From Isoptericola chiayiensis (lineage in GTDB: Bacteria > Actinomycetota > Actinomycetes > Actinomycetales > Cellulomonadaceae): DNA of 64,000 nucleotides. The DNA lies in contig NZ_JABEZT010000010.1 of assembly GCF_013149805.1 (NCBI RefSeq), forward strand, positions 37,562 through 101,561, given 5' to 3'. The notes beneath the pieces are model-generated. The model ran no database searches and had not been told where the DNA came from. It was given only the letters and a program-made list of their open reading frames with translations. The position numbers and the translations under genes are program-made. Shown here piece after piece: positions 24,197-35,900 of this stretch. Each line of letters starts with the position of its first letter. Positions within the stretch are counted from its first letter, which is position 1.

Positions 24197-25450
24197 TCAC
24201 GCCTCGAGCAGCGCCTGGCCCAGGTACTCCCCGTCACGGGCGCCGGGCGGGACGGCGAACACCGCCGACCCGATCGGCGTCGTCCAGATGTTCAGCAGGT
24301 CCGCCTCGTCGAGCTTGCGCTGGACCGGCACGAACTGCCGGTCCACGTCCGCCTGGAACGTCACGAACACCAGGCCCGACGCCGACAGCTCACCCGGGCC
24401 GGGCGCGTCGTCGTAGTTGTAGGCCCGGCGCAGGAACCGTTCCGCCGCGTTCTCGGTACGGGCGCGGCGGATGTGCGCGATCGGGTTGATCACGTCCAGC
24501 CCGTTCGGGCCCTTGGCTTCCAGGTCCGGCTCGTCGTGCTCGGCCGTACCGGTCAGCGGGGACCCGTCGGCGAGGCGCCGGCCCACGGCCTGCTCCCGCC
24601 CGGCCCGGTCCAGCTCGTCCCACGTGTCGAGGTTCATGGCGATGCGGCGCACCACCATGGACGTGCCGCCGGCGAGCCAGCCGCCGGCGGCGTCGGTGTG
24701 CCACACCAGCCCCGGGTCGACGCCGGTGTCCACGTTGCGGGTGCCGTCCACCTGGCCCATGAGGTTGCGCATCGTGGTGCCGGGCTTCGTGGTGCCGGGA
24801 GCCCGGCGGAAGCCACGCTGCACCCAGCGGACGGTGGTGAACGTGCGGGCCTCCTTGACGAGCAGCCGCACCGCGTGGGACACGGTCACCTCGTCGTCGG
24901 CGCACACCTGCAGGATCAGGTCGCCGTCGTTCCACCGGTCCTCGAGCCGGTCGACGTCGAACGCGGGCAGCGGCCGCAGCCAGGACGGGCGGCGGTCCTC
25001 CAGCCCGGCCGCGGTGAACACCGCCGGGCCGTACCCGAGGGTCACCGTGAGACGGGCCGGCACCTGGGCCAGCTCGGGTTCGGTGTCGGTCAGGCCGGCC
25101 TTCCCGGCCGCGAGGCGGTCGACGTCGTCGGTCCAGATGCCCATGAGCCGGATCAGCGCGTCCCGGTCGACGCCGTCGGCCAGGTCGAGCGCGACGAACG
25201 CCGCGAACGACTGCGGCGGGGTGTCGACGCCGGCCTGATGCGGGCCACGGAAGGGGACGGTCGCCCGGCCGTCGGCGTCCGCCGGTGGTGCTGCCGGAGC
25301 CTCGGTCGCCTGGGCCGCGTCCCACGCCGACCGACCACCGAGGGCCAGGGCCGCGCCGCCGAGCGCGGCGGCACCACCCCGCAGGAACGACCGGCGCGAC
25401 GACCCGGACGACGTTGCGGGCCGGACGTCCCGCTCGTCGTCGGCGCTCAC
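24197..25450 (-). CDS. efeB: EfeB-type Dyp peroxidase, Tat-exported
   Basis: A 417-residue heme peroxidase of the dye-decolourising class, deferrochelatase subfamily. A twin-arginine signal SSRRSFLRGGAAALGG starts near residue 17, so the folded, heme-loaded protein is exported. The class motif GxxDG appears as MGQVDGTRN with the catalytic Asp, and the proximal heme His is in NPIAHIRRARTE. Bacterial EfeB usually partners EfeU and EfeO in ferrous iron uptake; neither is beside it here. The GTG start overlaps the stop of the copper chaperone gene (GTGA), which suggests joint expression and a copper or iron role outside the membrane. Confidence 0.92.
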   Translation of the reverse strand: MSADDERDVRPATSSGSSRRSFLRGGAAALGGAALALGGRSAWDAAQATEAPAAPPADADGRATVPFRGPHQAGVDTPPQSFAAFVALDLADGVDRDALIRLMGIWTDDVDRLAAGKAGLTDTEPELAQVPARLTVTLGYGPAVFTAAGLEDRRPSWLRPLPAFDVDRLEDRWNDGDLILQVCADDEVTVSHAVRLLVKEARTFTTVRWVQRGFRRAPGTTKPGTTMRNLMGQVDGTRNVDTGVDPGLVWHTDAAGGWLAGGTSMVVRRIAMNLDTWDELDRAGREQAVGRRLADGSPLTGTAEHDEPDLEAKGPNGLDVINPIAHIRRARTENAAERFLRRAYNYDDAPGPGELSASGLVFVTFQADVDRQFVPVQRKLDEADLLNIWTTPIGSAVFAVPPGARDGEYLGQALLEA

Positions 25451-26052
25451 GAGTCGGAGTCCTCCTCGTGGTCGGAGTGGTCCATGTCCTCGTGGTCCAT
25501 CTCGTCCATCTCGGACTCGGGGTCGTACTCCTCTTGCGCACCGGAGAAGGAGCGGGCCGGGGCGGTGACCTCCAGCTCGGAGCCGTCCTCGGTGACGAGC
25601 GTGATCGAGACGTCGACGCCGGGCTCGATCGGGCCGGTGAGGTCCATGAGCATCACGTGGTCGCCGCCGGGCGCGAGCTCGTGCTCCCCGCCGGCCGGGA
25701 CCACGAACCCGCCGTCCTTCTCCTGCATGGTCATGGAGCCGCTGTCGTCGGTGACGACCTCGTGCAGCTCGACCATCCCGGCGACGTCGGTCTGCGCCGA
25801 CGTGACGACGACGTCGGTGTCGGAGTCGTTGACGAGGGTGCCGAACGCGGACGTCATCCCCTCGTCGACGGCCTTGACCCACGGGTCGGTGACGGACAGG
25901 GCGTCGGCCTGCATGTGTTGTTCAGGCTGCTCGGTTCCGGCGTCGTCGGCACCGGCCTCGGCGTCGGAGGCGCAGCCGGCGAGCGCAGCCGTCAGGGCGA
26001 GGGCGGTCAGGGGGGCGAGGGTGCGCGCGGTGCGCGTGCGGACGGTGTGCAC
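25447..26052 (-). CDS. PCuAC-type copper chaperone lipoprotein with metal-rich tail
   Basis: A 201-residue lipoprotein: signal peptide with lipobox LAGC at about residue 28. The PCuAC/DUF461 fold follows, with Cu(I) ligands of the type H-M-x-M-x-H-x-M seen as ELHEVV, SMTMQEK, GEHELAPGGDHVMLM. These proteins load copper into cytochrome oxidase or bind excess copper outside the membrane. Odd: the last 22 residues form an extra tail of Asp, Glu, Met and His (EMDEMDHEDMDHSDHEE), a likely additional metal site. AGGAGACACCT sits before the GTG start, a strong ribosome site; the earlier ATG at 26091 lacks one. Confidence 0.92.
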   Translation of the reverse strand: MHTVRTRTARTLAPLTALALTAALAGCASDAEAGADDAGTEQPEQHMQADALSVTDPWVKAVDEGMTSAFGTLVNDSDTDVVVTSAQTDVAGMVELHEVVTDDSGSMTMQEKDGGFVVPAGGEHELAPGGDHVMLMDLTGPIEPGVDVSITLVTEDGSELEVTAPARSFSGAQEEYDPESEMDEMDHEDMDHSDHEEDSDS

Positions 26053-26190
26053 AGGTGTCTCCTGAGGGTGTGGGTGGGCGCGCGCCGGCACGGTGCGGGC
26101 GCGCGGTGGCGCTGAGGAAGCGGCCTCACCACACAGGGCAGGAGCACGACGCCGGCCGGTCGGCCGGGTGCGTGCGTCAGGAAGCTGTGC

Positions 26191-26829
26191 TCAGGCGAGG
26201 GCCGCGGCGGGCGCGGGCGGACCGCGCCGCGGTGCCACGGTGGTCAGGAGGACCCAGCGGGGCAGCGCGGGGGCGGCGGCGAGCACCGGCGTCGTGCGCG
26301 CCGTGGGTGCGGGACGGAAGACGCCCGCCACCGCGGGCAGCAGCCACGTCCACACGGTGTGCGCGAGGCGTCCGGCGCGCTCCCCGGCGCTGAGCAGCAC
26401 CGCGGTGACGACGACGGCGGCCGCGTGCGCGGCGAGCATCCCGGCACCCAGGCCGTGGCCCGCGTGCGCGACGTCGGCGACCGCCGTCGTGCCGTGCGCG
26501 GCGGCCTCCGCCAGTGCGCGGGCGTCGAGCGCATGATGACCCGCGTGCGCCGTCGCCGTCCCGTGCGCCCCGGGCGCCAGCAGCATGAACCCGTGGTGCA
26601 GCACGGCGTGCAGCCCGGCGAGGAACGGGACCAGCCACCAGGTGCGGGCCCGGAACCGGGCAGCGACGCTCGTGGCGGCCAGCGTCACGGCGAGGACCAC
26701 GAGGAGCCCGAGCCCCGACGGCAGGGCGCCGCCGCCGACGACGTGCGCGCCCGCGGCGAACCCGAACGAGGTCGAGGCCAGCAGGACGAGGCGCGCCAGA
26801 CGCGCGACGCGGTCCTGGCGGGAGTCCAT
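26191..26829 (-). CDS. His-rich multi-helix membrane protein
   Basis: A 212-residue integral membrane protein with about five helices (near residues 14-33, 36-58, 63-83, 123-145, 150-172). His residues cluster in and beside helices: LHAVLHHGFML, HGTATAHAGHHALD, AAHGTTAVADVAHAGHG. Such clusters suggest metal handling. It precedes the PCuAC gene by 139 bases on the same strand and may share its expression. TATCCT lies eight bases before the ATG, so the message may be leaderless. I do not recognise the family with certainty; the layout is loosely like proteins near copper gene clusters. Confidence 0.7.
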   Translation of the reverse strand: MDSRQDRVARLARLVLLASTSFGFAAGAHVVGGGALPSGLGLLVVLAVTLAATSVAARFRARTWWLVPFLAGLHAVLHHGFMLLAPGAHGTATAHAGHHALDARALAEAAAHGTTAVADVAHAGHGLGAGMLAAHAAAVVVTAVLLSAGERAGRLAHTVWTWLLPAVAGVFRPAPTARTTPVLAAAPALPRWVLLTTVAPRRGPPAPAAALA

Positions 26830-26997
26830 GGGTGTCGAGGATAGTCCACCGGTTCGGACCGATCCGGCGAGACTTCCCAGGACAAAACGGTCAGAGTCGC
26901 CATTCGGCAGGACGGAACGTGTGAACTCTGCCACGGTCAGGTGGGGGATGTGTGCACGGGGCATGCAGACCTGTGCTGACGTGTGGGAGGGGCACCG

Positions 26998-29900
26998 ATG
27001 CTGGGACGCGGGACGGCGGGGCAGTCACGACGTCATGCGAGGCGGCGCGGAGGGCGCCGGTACTCACTGGGATGGTCCCTGCTGGGAGTGTTCGCGCTGA
27101 CGCTCCCGCTGGTCGCCGTGCCGGCCACGACGGCGTCGGCGGCGTCGTGGCAGGTCGGCAAGGCTGAGCTCACCTCGGGGCCCTACCAGCCCGGCGAGAC
27201 CGTCACCTGGGTCGTGACGATCTCCTGCTCCGACCCGAACGCAGACCCGTGCGTCCCCACCACGCTGACGGACCCGCTGCCGGAGTACGTCGACCTGGTG
27301 AGCGCGTCGATCCAGAACGAGGCCGGGGCGACCGGAGGGTCGTTGGTGGCCGACGAGGACAGCGACACGGTCACCTACTCGGCGGACAGTGTGAACAACG
27401 GTGGCCAGGTCCAGATCCTCGTCACCGCGCAGATCACCGACGACATCCCGTACGCGATGAGCGGCGAGACGATCACGAACACCGCGACCGTCGTGTCCGA
27501 CAACGCGCCCGAGCAGTCGGCCTCGGACGACATCGTCCCCGAGGTGCCGCTCAGCCTCGACTCCATGACGACGAAGTCGATCGACCCCGACGGTGCGATC
27601 GCCGCACCCGGTACGCCCGCCACGGTGACCCTCGGCAGCACCAACGCGTCCAACGACCCGGTCGACTCTCTCGTGATCACCGAACCGACGGCCGGGACCG
27701 ACCCCAACCCGTTCACCTACCTCGGCTTCACCGGCTGGGGCGCGGTGTCCTGGCCGGACGGCGCCACGGGAGCCGAGGTCACGTTCACCTGCGCCGGCGG
27801 GACGACCGAGAACGCGAGCACGACCGATGTCGACACGCTCCCGGATCCGCCGGCCGGTTGCGAGGTCGAGGGCTTCACGATCGAGTTCACCGGGACCATC
27901 GAGATCGGCGCCTCGGCGTCGATCCCGTTCGACGTCGAGCAGACCGACGCCGTCACCACTCTCGAGGACGCCACCACGGTGACGGACGAGACGGCCTCGT
28001 ACGTGACGCACGGCGACGACCAGTCGGACCCGGAGCCGGCGAGCGACACCTACGTCATCACACCGCCGAACAACTCCGTCGCGCCGAGCAAGTCGTTCGA
28101 CCCGGACGTGGTGAGCGCCGGAGACCCGACCACGGTGACCCTCGGCGCCGTCAACGAGGGCGACCCCACCACGTCGCTGTCGATCACGGAGCCCTCACCA
28201 GGTACGGACAGCCCGTTCGAGGGGGACGCCCCGCTGACCTTCACCGGCTGGGGTGCTGACACCGACGGCGACGGCATCGGCGACGGCGCCGTGCAGTGGC
28301 CGGCGAACGCCGACGCCGCCAGCGTCACGTACACCTGCGCCGACGCCTCGACACCGACGGTCGACGCCACGGCCGTGGGCACGTTGCCCGAACCTCCGGC
28401 CGGCTGCGACGTCGTCGGGTTCACCGTCGAGTTCACCGGAGACATCGTCACCGGGGCCGAGGCATCCCTGCCGTTCACCGCGGACACGGACCCGGACCAG
28501 GAGACGGACGACGTCGTCCACTCCAACGAGATCACCGCGACCATCCCGAACGACTCCGAGACGGCGTCCGACGACCTGACGACCCTGACCGACCGCCTCG
28601 CGACCGAGACGACCAAGTCGATCTCGCCGTCGACCATCCCGGCGTTGCCCGGCCAGACCGTCGTCGTCGGGTTGCCGACGCAGCTGCTGCCGTTCGGGCC
28701 GGACGGCTCCACGACCAACGCCGACCAGATCGTCGTGCAGGACCCGACGGACACGGGGGACCCCGGCGAGTTCTGGGACAACTTCTCGGCATCGTCGGTG
28801 CGATCCACCGACGTACCCGCCGGCACGGAGCTGACGATCAACTACTGGAACGGCAGCGAGTGGGTCGAGGCCCCCGACTGCGGCAGCCCCGTCCAGGGCG
28901 CGGCGACGGTGAACTGCGCGCTGCCGGACGACGCGCAGGGCGTCCAGTTCGTCTACGACGACACGACCGGCAACGGGATCCCGCCGGGGACGTCGGTGTC
29001 CCCGAACTTCGTCGCGTCCTACGACGGTCCTCAGGACCGCGACGACCCGATCGCGAACTGCGGTGCGTCGAGCGCCGAGAGCGGTACGGTCGCCCCGACC
29101 GACCCGGCGGAGGCCTGCACGTCCGTCGACCCGTTCCCCGTGCCGACGAACCCCGGTGAACTCGACTTCATCGACAAGCAGTTCCTCGCCCCCGAGGGGC
29201 AGGACGGGACGCCGTACTCGGTGCGGGCCCGCACGCAGGACGAGATCACCGCGCAGATCACCTGGTCGACCAACGGGTTCGAGGGCGTGGACCCGATGGT
29301 GATCAGCGACATCGCCGACCCGATCGCCGCGGACGACCCGGCCATCGAGGGCTCCTTCTACGACGCGTTCGACCTGGTGAAGATCACGGTCGACGATCCG
29401 CTGCTGCAGTACGACCAGGTCGAGAGCGTCGAGCTGTTCATCGACGGGGCCTGGGTGGAGGCGTCCGGGGACCCCTGTCCCTGCGACGGGTCGTTCCCGG
29501 GCTACACCCTGACGGACGCCGAGAGCGCCGCGGCGACCTCGGCGCGGCTGACGTACACCGAGTCGCCGACCCGCGCCGAGTTCCCCGCCGACCCGACGAT
29601 CCCGGCCGCGGGAGAGGGAGTGGCCCGTTCGACGCAGGGTGACGGACGCCACGTCGACCTGACGTTCCGGCTGCGCGACGACCGCCGCAGCGGCGGCCCG
29701 GCGCTGGGCCGCGAGCAGGGCGAGATCTACAACACCGCCGACCCCGGACTGGTGAACGACACCGCCCGTGGCACGGCCACCTTCCAGGGGACCGAGCGCA
29801 CCGACGTCGACGACGACGACGTGCTGATCCTCGACCAGCCCATCAACGTCGGGATCACCAAGAACTGGGCGGCCGGCCCGCTCTCCGTCCCGCCCGAGGG

Positions 29901-32900
29901 CACCCCGTACGACGACTTCCCGACCACCGTGGTCACGGTGACCGCGTCGAACAACTCCGTCGCCAGGGTGGACGAGCTGCGGATCGCCGAACCGTCGACG
30001 GCCAACGCGGCGAACGTCGTCGAGCCGGAGACCGGCGAGGGGACGAACCCGTTCGACGCCTTCACGCTGACGGACATCATCGCCATCGACCCGCCGGACG
30101 GCACGGAGGACACGGTCGTGGCGCTGACCCGGTGGGACGGCGCCGCCTGGACAACGGTGGAGTACACGGAGGGAGAGGCCGAGGGTCTCGTCGCCGCGGA
30201 CCTGACGGACGTCGTGGGGGTCGAGGTGACCTTCGACGGCCGCATCGCCTCGAGCGAGCTCGGCGACAACGAGGGCGTCCTCGAGATGCGGCTCAAGCTG
30301 CGCGAGCTCGACCGGTACACGGGCAACCGGGTCGAGGTGGACCACGACCCCAACCCGGTGCCGAACAGCGCGGGAGCGGAGGTCTCCGACCCGGGCGGCA
30401 CCACCGCCCAGACACCGCAGGCCTGGAACACCGACGACATGGAGCTTCTGGACGCCGAGATCTCCATGGTTCAGACGAAGTCGTTCACCCCGGCCTCCGT
30501 GGTGGAGCCCGGTTCGGACGCCGAGGACAACCCCACGTCGGTGCTGGAGATCACGGGCCAGCCCACCGGACCGTCCCGCGCCGTGGAGATGCTGCTGACC
30601 GACGTCGACGGCAGCTTCTGGAACCAGTACGACCTGGTCGACCTCGCGGACACCACGTTCCGGGCACCGATCGACCAGGTGCAGATCGACGCCTGCACGG
30701 GCGGCGCCTACGACGCGGCGAGCGACACGTTCGCCGACTGCACGTGGACCGAGGGGACGCCGTCGGACGCCTTCGCCCTGCCCGCAGGGGTAGACCCGGC
30801 CGACGTGGTGGGCCTGCGGTTCTCGTTCACCAAGGCGGACGGCACGATCTGGGAGAACCCCTCCAACCCGACCCAGGTGGTGCACCTGACCGTGCAGGTG
30901 CGGGACACGTTGCGGTCCGACCCGGGCACCCTGGTGCCGACGGACCTCGAGGCCAACGATCCTGCGCCCGGTGAGGAAGCCCCCGGCGTCGCGACCAACG
31001 ACGTCGCCGCCACCGTGACCGGGGCGGACCTCGTGTTCAACCCGGACGACCCGCAGAACCCGATCCCCGTGTCGAGCGAGGCGGACGCCACCGGGACCAT
31101 CACCTATGAGCACGCCGAGAACGGCGTCCAGGTCGTCAAGGACTTCGACACCGACATCAGCGGTGGGACCAAGCCGCCGGGCGCCCCGTTCTCGATGAAC
31201 ATCACCGTCACCAACGTCGGCAACCGGCCGATCGTCGACCCGGTGATCACCGACCCGATGCCCACGCAGGCCGACGGGCCGGACCTGAGGCTCGCGGACG
31301 TCGCCGAGCCGTACAGCTATGCGCTCACCGAGCCTGCAGAGCCTCCGCCCGGGCAGCCCAACGGGCCGCAGATGCCGACCGACCCGTCCGAGGTGACAGT
31401 GGATCGCAGCGGGAACATCACGAACCTCGAGTGGACGTTCCCCGAGGGCACCGTGCTCGAGGTCGGCCAGACGTACACGATCACCGTGCAGGTGATCTTC
31501 CGGACCACCCTCGAGGCCAACACTCTCGTGGAGAACACGGCCGGGGTCACCGGAGACAGGCCCTGGGACGTCTGTCAGACACTGTCCGGTCAGGACGGAA
31601 GTGTCGTCGACGGCCGGCTCGACGAGCAGACCGGCGCCTGCGAGGCCGACGCCGACGTGACGCCCATCCCCTCCGGTGTGCTCGCCGAGTCCAAGCTTGT
31701 CCGGGCGACGAGCAACGAGTACCCGCTCGGTCTCATCGTCGACCCCGACCAGCCGGGCAGCGTGACACCCGAGGAGTGCTCGCCGAACGCCGCCGGGTTC
31801 TACGCCTACCCGTGCACGCCGGTGGTCCCGCCGGGAGAGAACGAGACCTGGCGGATCCGGGTCGACAACGTCGGTAACCTCCCGATGGACAAGGTCGTCA
31901 TCTACGACCGCCTGCCCACCCCGGGGGACACGGCGTCGGATCCCACGAGCAGCTCGGAGCGCGGTTCGCAGTGGTCGCCGGTCCTCACCAACGACCCGCC
32001 GCCGACCGTCGTCAACGCGCCGGCGGGCAGCACGACGACGTTCTACTACACCACGACAGACGACTACTGCCCGGCCGACCTCACCGACCCGCTCAACGAG
32101 CCGACGTGCTCCGACGACCCGGCGGCCGGCGGCTGGGCCGAGCTGACCGCGGACACCACGGACGAGGTCTACGAGGAAATCGTGGCGCTGAAAGCCGTCA
32201 TCGAGATGGCGGACGGCAACCTGTTCCGCCCGGGTGCCTTCCTCGCGCTCGAAGGCACGTCGACCACGCCGCCCGAGGCACCCGAGGCGGGCGACGAGGC
32301 GATCGCCTTCAACTCGGCGGCGACCTCTGGCGTCGTCGTCACCCCGTCCGGGAGTCGAATCAGCTCGCTGTCCACCGAGGGCACCAAGGTGGGCGTCGCG
32401 ACGGCCACGGGCCCACTTGAGGTGAACAAGCTGGTCGCCGGCCCGGCCGCGGACCTGGCTCCCGACTCGTTCGAGATGACGGTCACGTGCACGGCCGCGG
32501 TCGGATCGTGGCTGGAGACGGAGCTCGACCCCATCAGCATCACCGTCACCCCGGGCACCCCCACCCTCGTGGAGGACCTGCCTTTCGGCTCGGAGTGCAC
32601 CCTCACCGAGGACGCCTCGGGTGGTCAGAGCGAGCTGGTGGTCGACACGGTGACGATCGCCAGCCAGGACCCGGACGACCCCACCACGATCCTCGCGACC
32701 AACTATTACAACGTGTCCACGATCGAGCTGTCGAAGGAGGTCGTCACGGACGCCGTCGACCAGGACGGCGAGCCGATCGGATTCGGTCCCTTCGAGGTCG
32801 AGGTGGAGTGCACGTTCCTGGGCGAGACCGTCCTGGCGGACGGCTACACCGAGAGCCCCATGGTCGTCGAGATCGTCGACGGCGAGACGGTCGAGCTGAC

Positions 32901-35900
32901 CGACCTGCCCGTCAACTCCGAGTGCACCGTCACCGAGACGGGCACCGGCAACGCGTCGTCGACCACCGTCACGGTGCGGCACGGACTCCAGCAGCCCGAG
33001 GTCTTCGAGGGCACGGTGGGCAACCTCGACCTCGTCGGTGACCTGGTCAGCATCCCGCGCAACGCGGTCACGGTCACGAACGTCTACGACGTCGGGGCGC
33101 TGCACCTGATCAAGGACGTCACGGGCAGCGGCGCCGACGACTTCGGTGACGGGCCGTTCGTCTTCGACGTCACGTGCACCTATGACGACGACGGGGACGG
33201 CGGTGCCGACCCGCGAACGGTCTGGGCCGACACGGTCAGCCTGGGCGGGGGCGACCCGCTCGAGGTGACGATCGAGAACATCCCGACGGGTGCGGTCTGC
33301 GAGGTCGTCGAGACCGACGACGGCGGTGCGACGGACAGCAGCCTCGACCCGGTCGACGGCACGGTCACGATCGGGGACCAGCAGGGCGTCGAGGTCACGG
33401 CGACCAACGAGTTCGACCTCGGCACGGTCCAGGTCGACAAGGAACTCGCCGGGCTGGGCGCGCTGTACGGCCCTGGACCGTTCGAGGTCTCGATCGAGTG
33501 CACCTACCAGGGCGATCCGCTCGAGATCCCGGGGGGCGCCGTGCGGACGCTGAACCCCGGTGACCCGGTGCTATACGAGGGGCTGCCAGTGGGGTCGGAG
33601 TGCACGGTCACCGAGACCGGCACCTTCGGGGCCACCTCGACGTCGATGAGCGTCGACGGCGGTGACGCCGTGGACGGCACGTCGGTGGACGTCGTCGTCC
33701 CGCCGGCCACGGACGGTGAGCCGACGGCGGTCGAGGTGCTGGCGACCAACACCTTCACGACCGCTCCGCTGGCGATCACCAAGGTGGTCGACGGCGACGG
33801 CGCGGCTTTCGCTCCCGCCATGCCGGACCTGCCGGAACGCCCGGCCGTGCCCGACCCGCCGTACACGCCCGAGGTGGTCGAGGCCTTCCTCGACGAGCTC
33901 GAGGCCTACCTGGCCGAGGTCCCGTTCGAGGAGTTCCCCTACCAGGCCTCGCTGGCCTGCACGTTCGACGAGGATGGCGACCCGGGAACCCCGGCGCTCG
34001 ACGTGCCGATCCCGGGTGGCGAGACCCGCCGCTTCGGTCCGGGCTTCCCGGCGCTGTACTTCGGGCTGCCGCTCGGGGCCGAGTGCACGGTCACCGAGAC
34101 GGACATCGGCGGCGCTACCGACGTGGCGATCGAGCCGGTGCCGGTCGAGATCGTCGAGACGCAGGGCCCGCTGACGCCGATCGAGGCGACCGTCGCCAAC
34201 ACCTACGACGTGGGCCGGTTCACGGTGGAGAAGGTCGTGGACGGCGACGGCGCCGAGTTGTGGGGTGCGGGGCCGTTCGAGGTCAGTGCCGCGTGCACGT
34301 TCCTCGGGGAGGAGATCGACGTCCCCGGAGGTGCGACCCGTCCGGTGGCTCCCGGTGAGCCGGCCGTCTTCGACGATCTGCCCGTCGGGGCCGTGTGCAC
34401 CGTGAGCGAGTCGGACGACGGCAGCGCCACCGACGTGACGATCTCCTCGGCGGTCGAGGACGGCACGCCGGGACAGGTGGTCGTCCCCGAGGCCGGGGAC
34501 ACGAGCGTCGGCCTCACGGTGACGAACACGTTCGACCTCGGCGAGGTCGTCGTGGAGAAGGCCGTGGACGGCGACGGCGGTGAGGCCTGGGGCGCCGGGC
34601 CGTTCGACGTCGAGCTGGCCTGCACGTTCAACGGCTCGGAAATCGAGATCCCCGGTGGTGCCGTGCAGACCGTCGAGCGCGGCGGGTCAGTGACCTACAC
34701 GGACCTGCCGGTGGGTGCCGAGTGCTCCGTCACCGAGCCCGACGACGGCAGCGCGACCGCGACGTCGATCAGCCCGGACTCGGTGACGGTCGGGCATCTC
34801 GACGAGGACCCGGTGACCTTCACCGTGACGAACACGTTCGACCTCGGCTCGGTCGAGGTCGACAAGGAGCTCGCGGGCCTGGGCGCGCTGTACGGCCCCG
34901 GACCGTTCGAGGTGACCCTCGAGTGCACCTTCAACGGCGAGCAGATCGAGATCCCCGGTGGCGCGGTCCGCGTGCTCGTCCCGGACGAGACGGTCGTCTA
35001 CGCCGGTCTGCCGGTCGGCGCCGAGTGCACGGTGACGGAGACCGACACCTTCGGGGCCTCGTCCGTGGAGGTCGCGGTGGACGGCGGCGACCCGGTGGAG
35101 TTCGGCGACGGCGAGACCCCGTCGGCGGACGTCGTGGTCCCCGGAAACGACGGCGACGGTCCGACGTCGGTGCAGGTGTCGGTGACGAACGTCTTCGACA
35201 CCGCGCCGCTGGTGATCCGCAAGACGGTCGACGGCGACGCGGCCCAGTTCGCGCCGGCCATGCCGGAGCTGCCGGGCCTGCCCGAGCTCCCGGCGGGCCC
35301 GATCGGCGTCGACGAGCTGGAGGAGTTCCTCGCCGAGGTCGAGGAGTTCCTGGCGCAGGTGCCGTTCGAGGAGTTCCCCTACCAGGTGTCGCTCGCCTGC
35401 ACCTACGACACGGGCACCTCCGTGGTCGACGTGCCGATCCCGGGCGGCGCGACCCGCGCGTTCGGTCCGGGCTTCCCCGGCCTGTACTTCGGGCTGCCGG
35501 ACGGTGCCGAGTGCACCGTGACGGAGCCGGAGGCCGGCGGCGCCACGTCGGTGGCCTTCGACCCGGAGACGGTCGTCGTGGACGGGCAGGCCTCGGTGCT
35601 CGAGCCGATCGAGGCGGTCGTGACGAACACCTACGACGCCGGGACGATCCAGGTGGACAAGGTGGTCGACGGCGCGGCGGGCCAGTTCGGCGTCGGGCCG
35701 TTCGAGGTGTCGCTGGCCTGCACCTTCGAGGGGCAGGACATCGAGATCCCGGGTGGTGCCGTGCGGTCGCTGACGCCGGGTGAGCCGGTCCTGTACGAGG
35801 GGCTCCCGGTGGACGCCGAGTGCGTGGTCACGGAGACCGACGCGGCCGGGGCGACGTCGAGCAGCGTCTCGACGGCGGTCGACGGCGGCGAGCCGGGTCA

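Noticed and set aside
28195..33105. A 1,636-codon open frame antisense to the surface protein
   Set aside because: It is rich in Arg, Gly, Val and Asp, has no recognisable domain, and mirrors the regular codon use of the real gene; GC-rich DNA gives long antisense frames.
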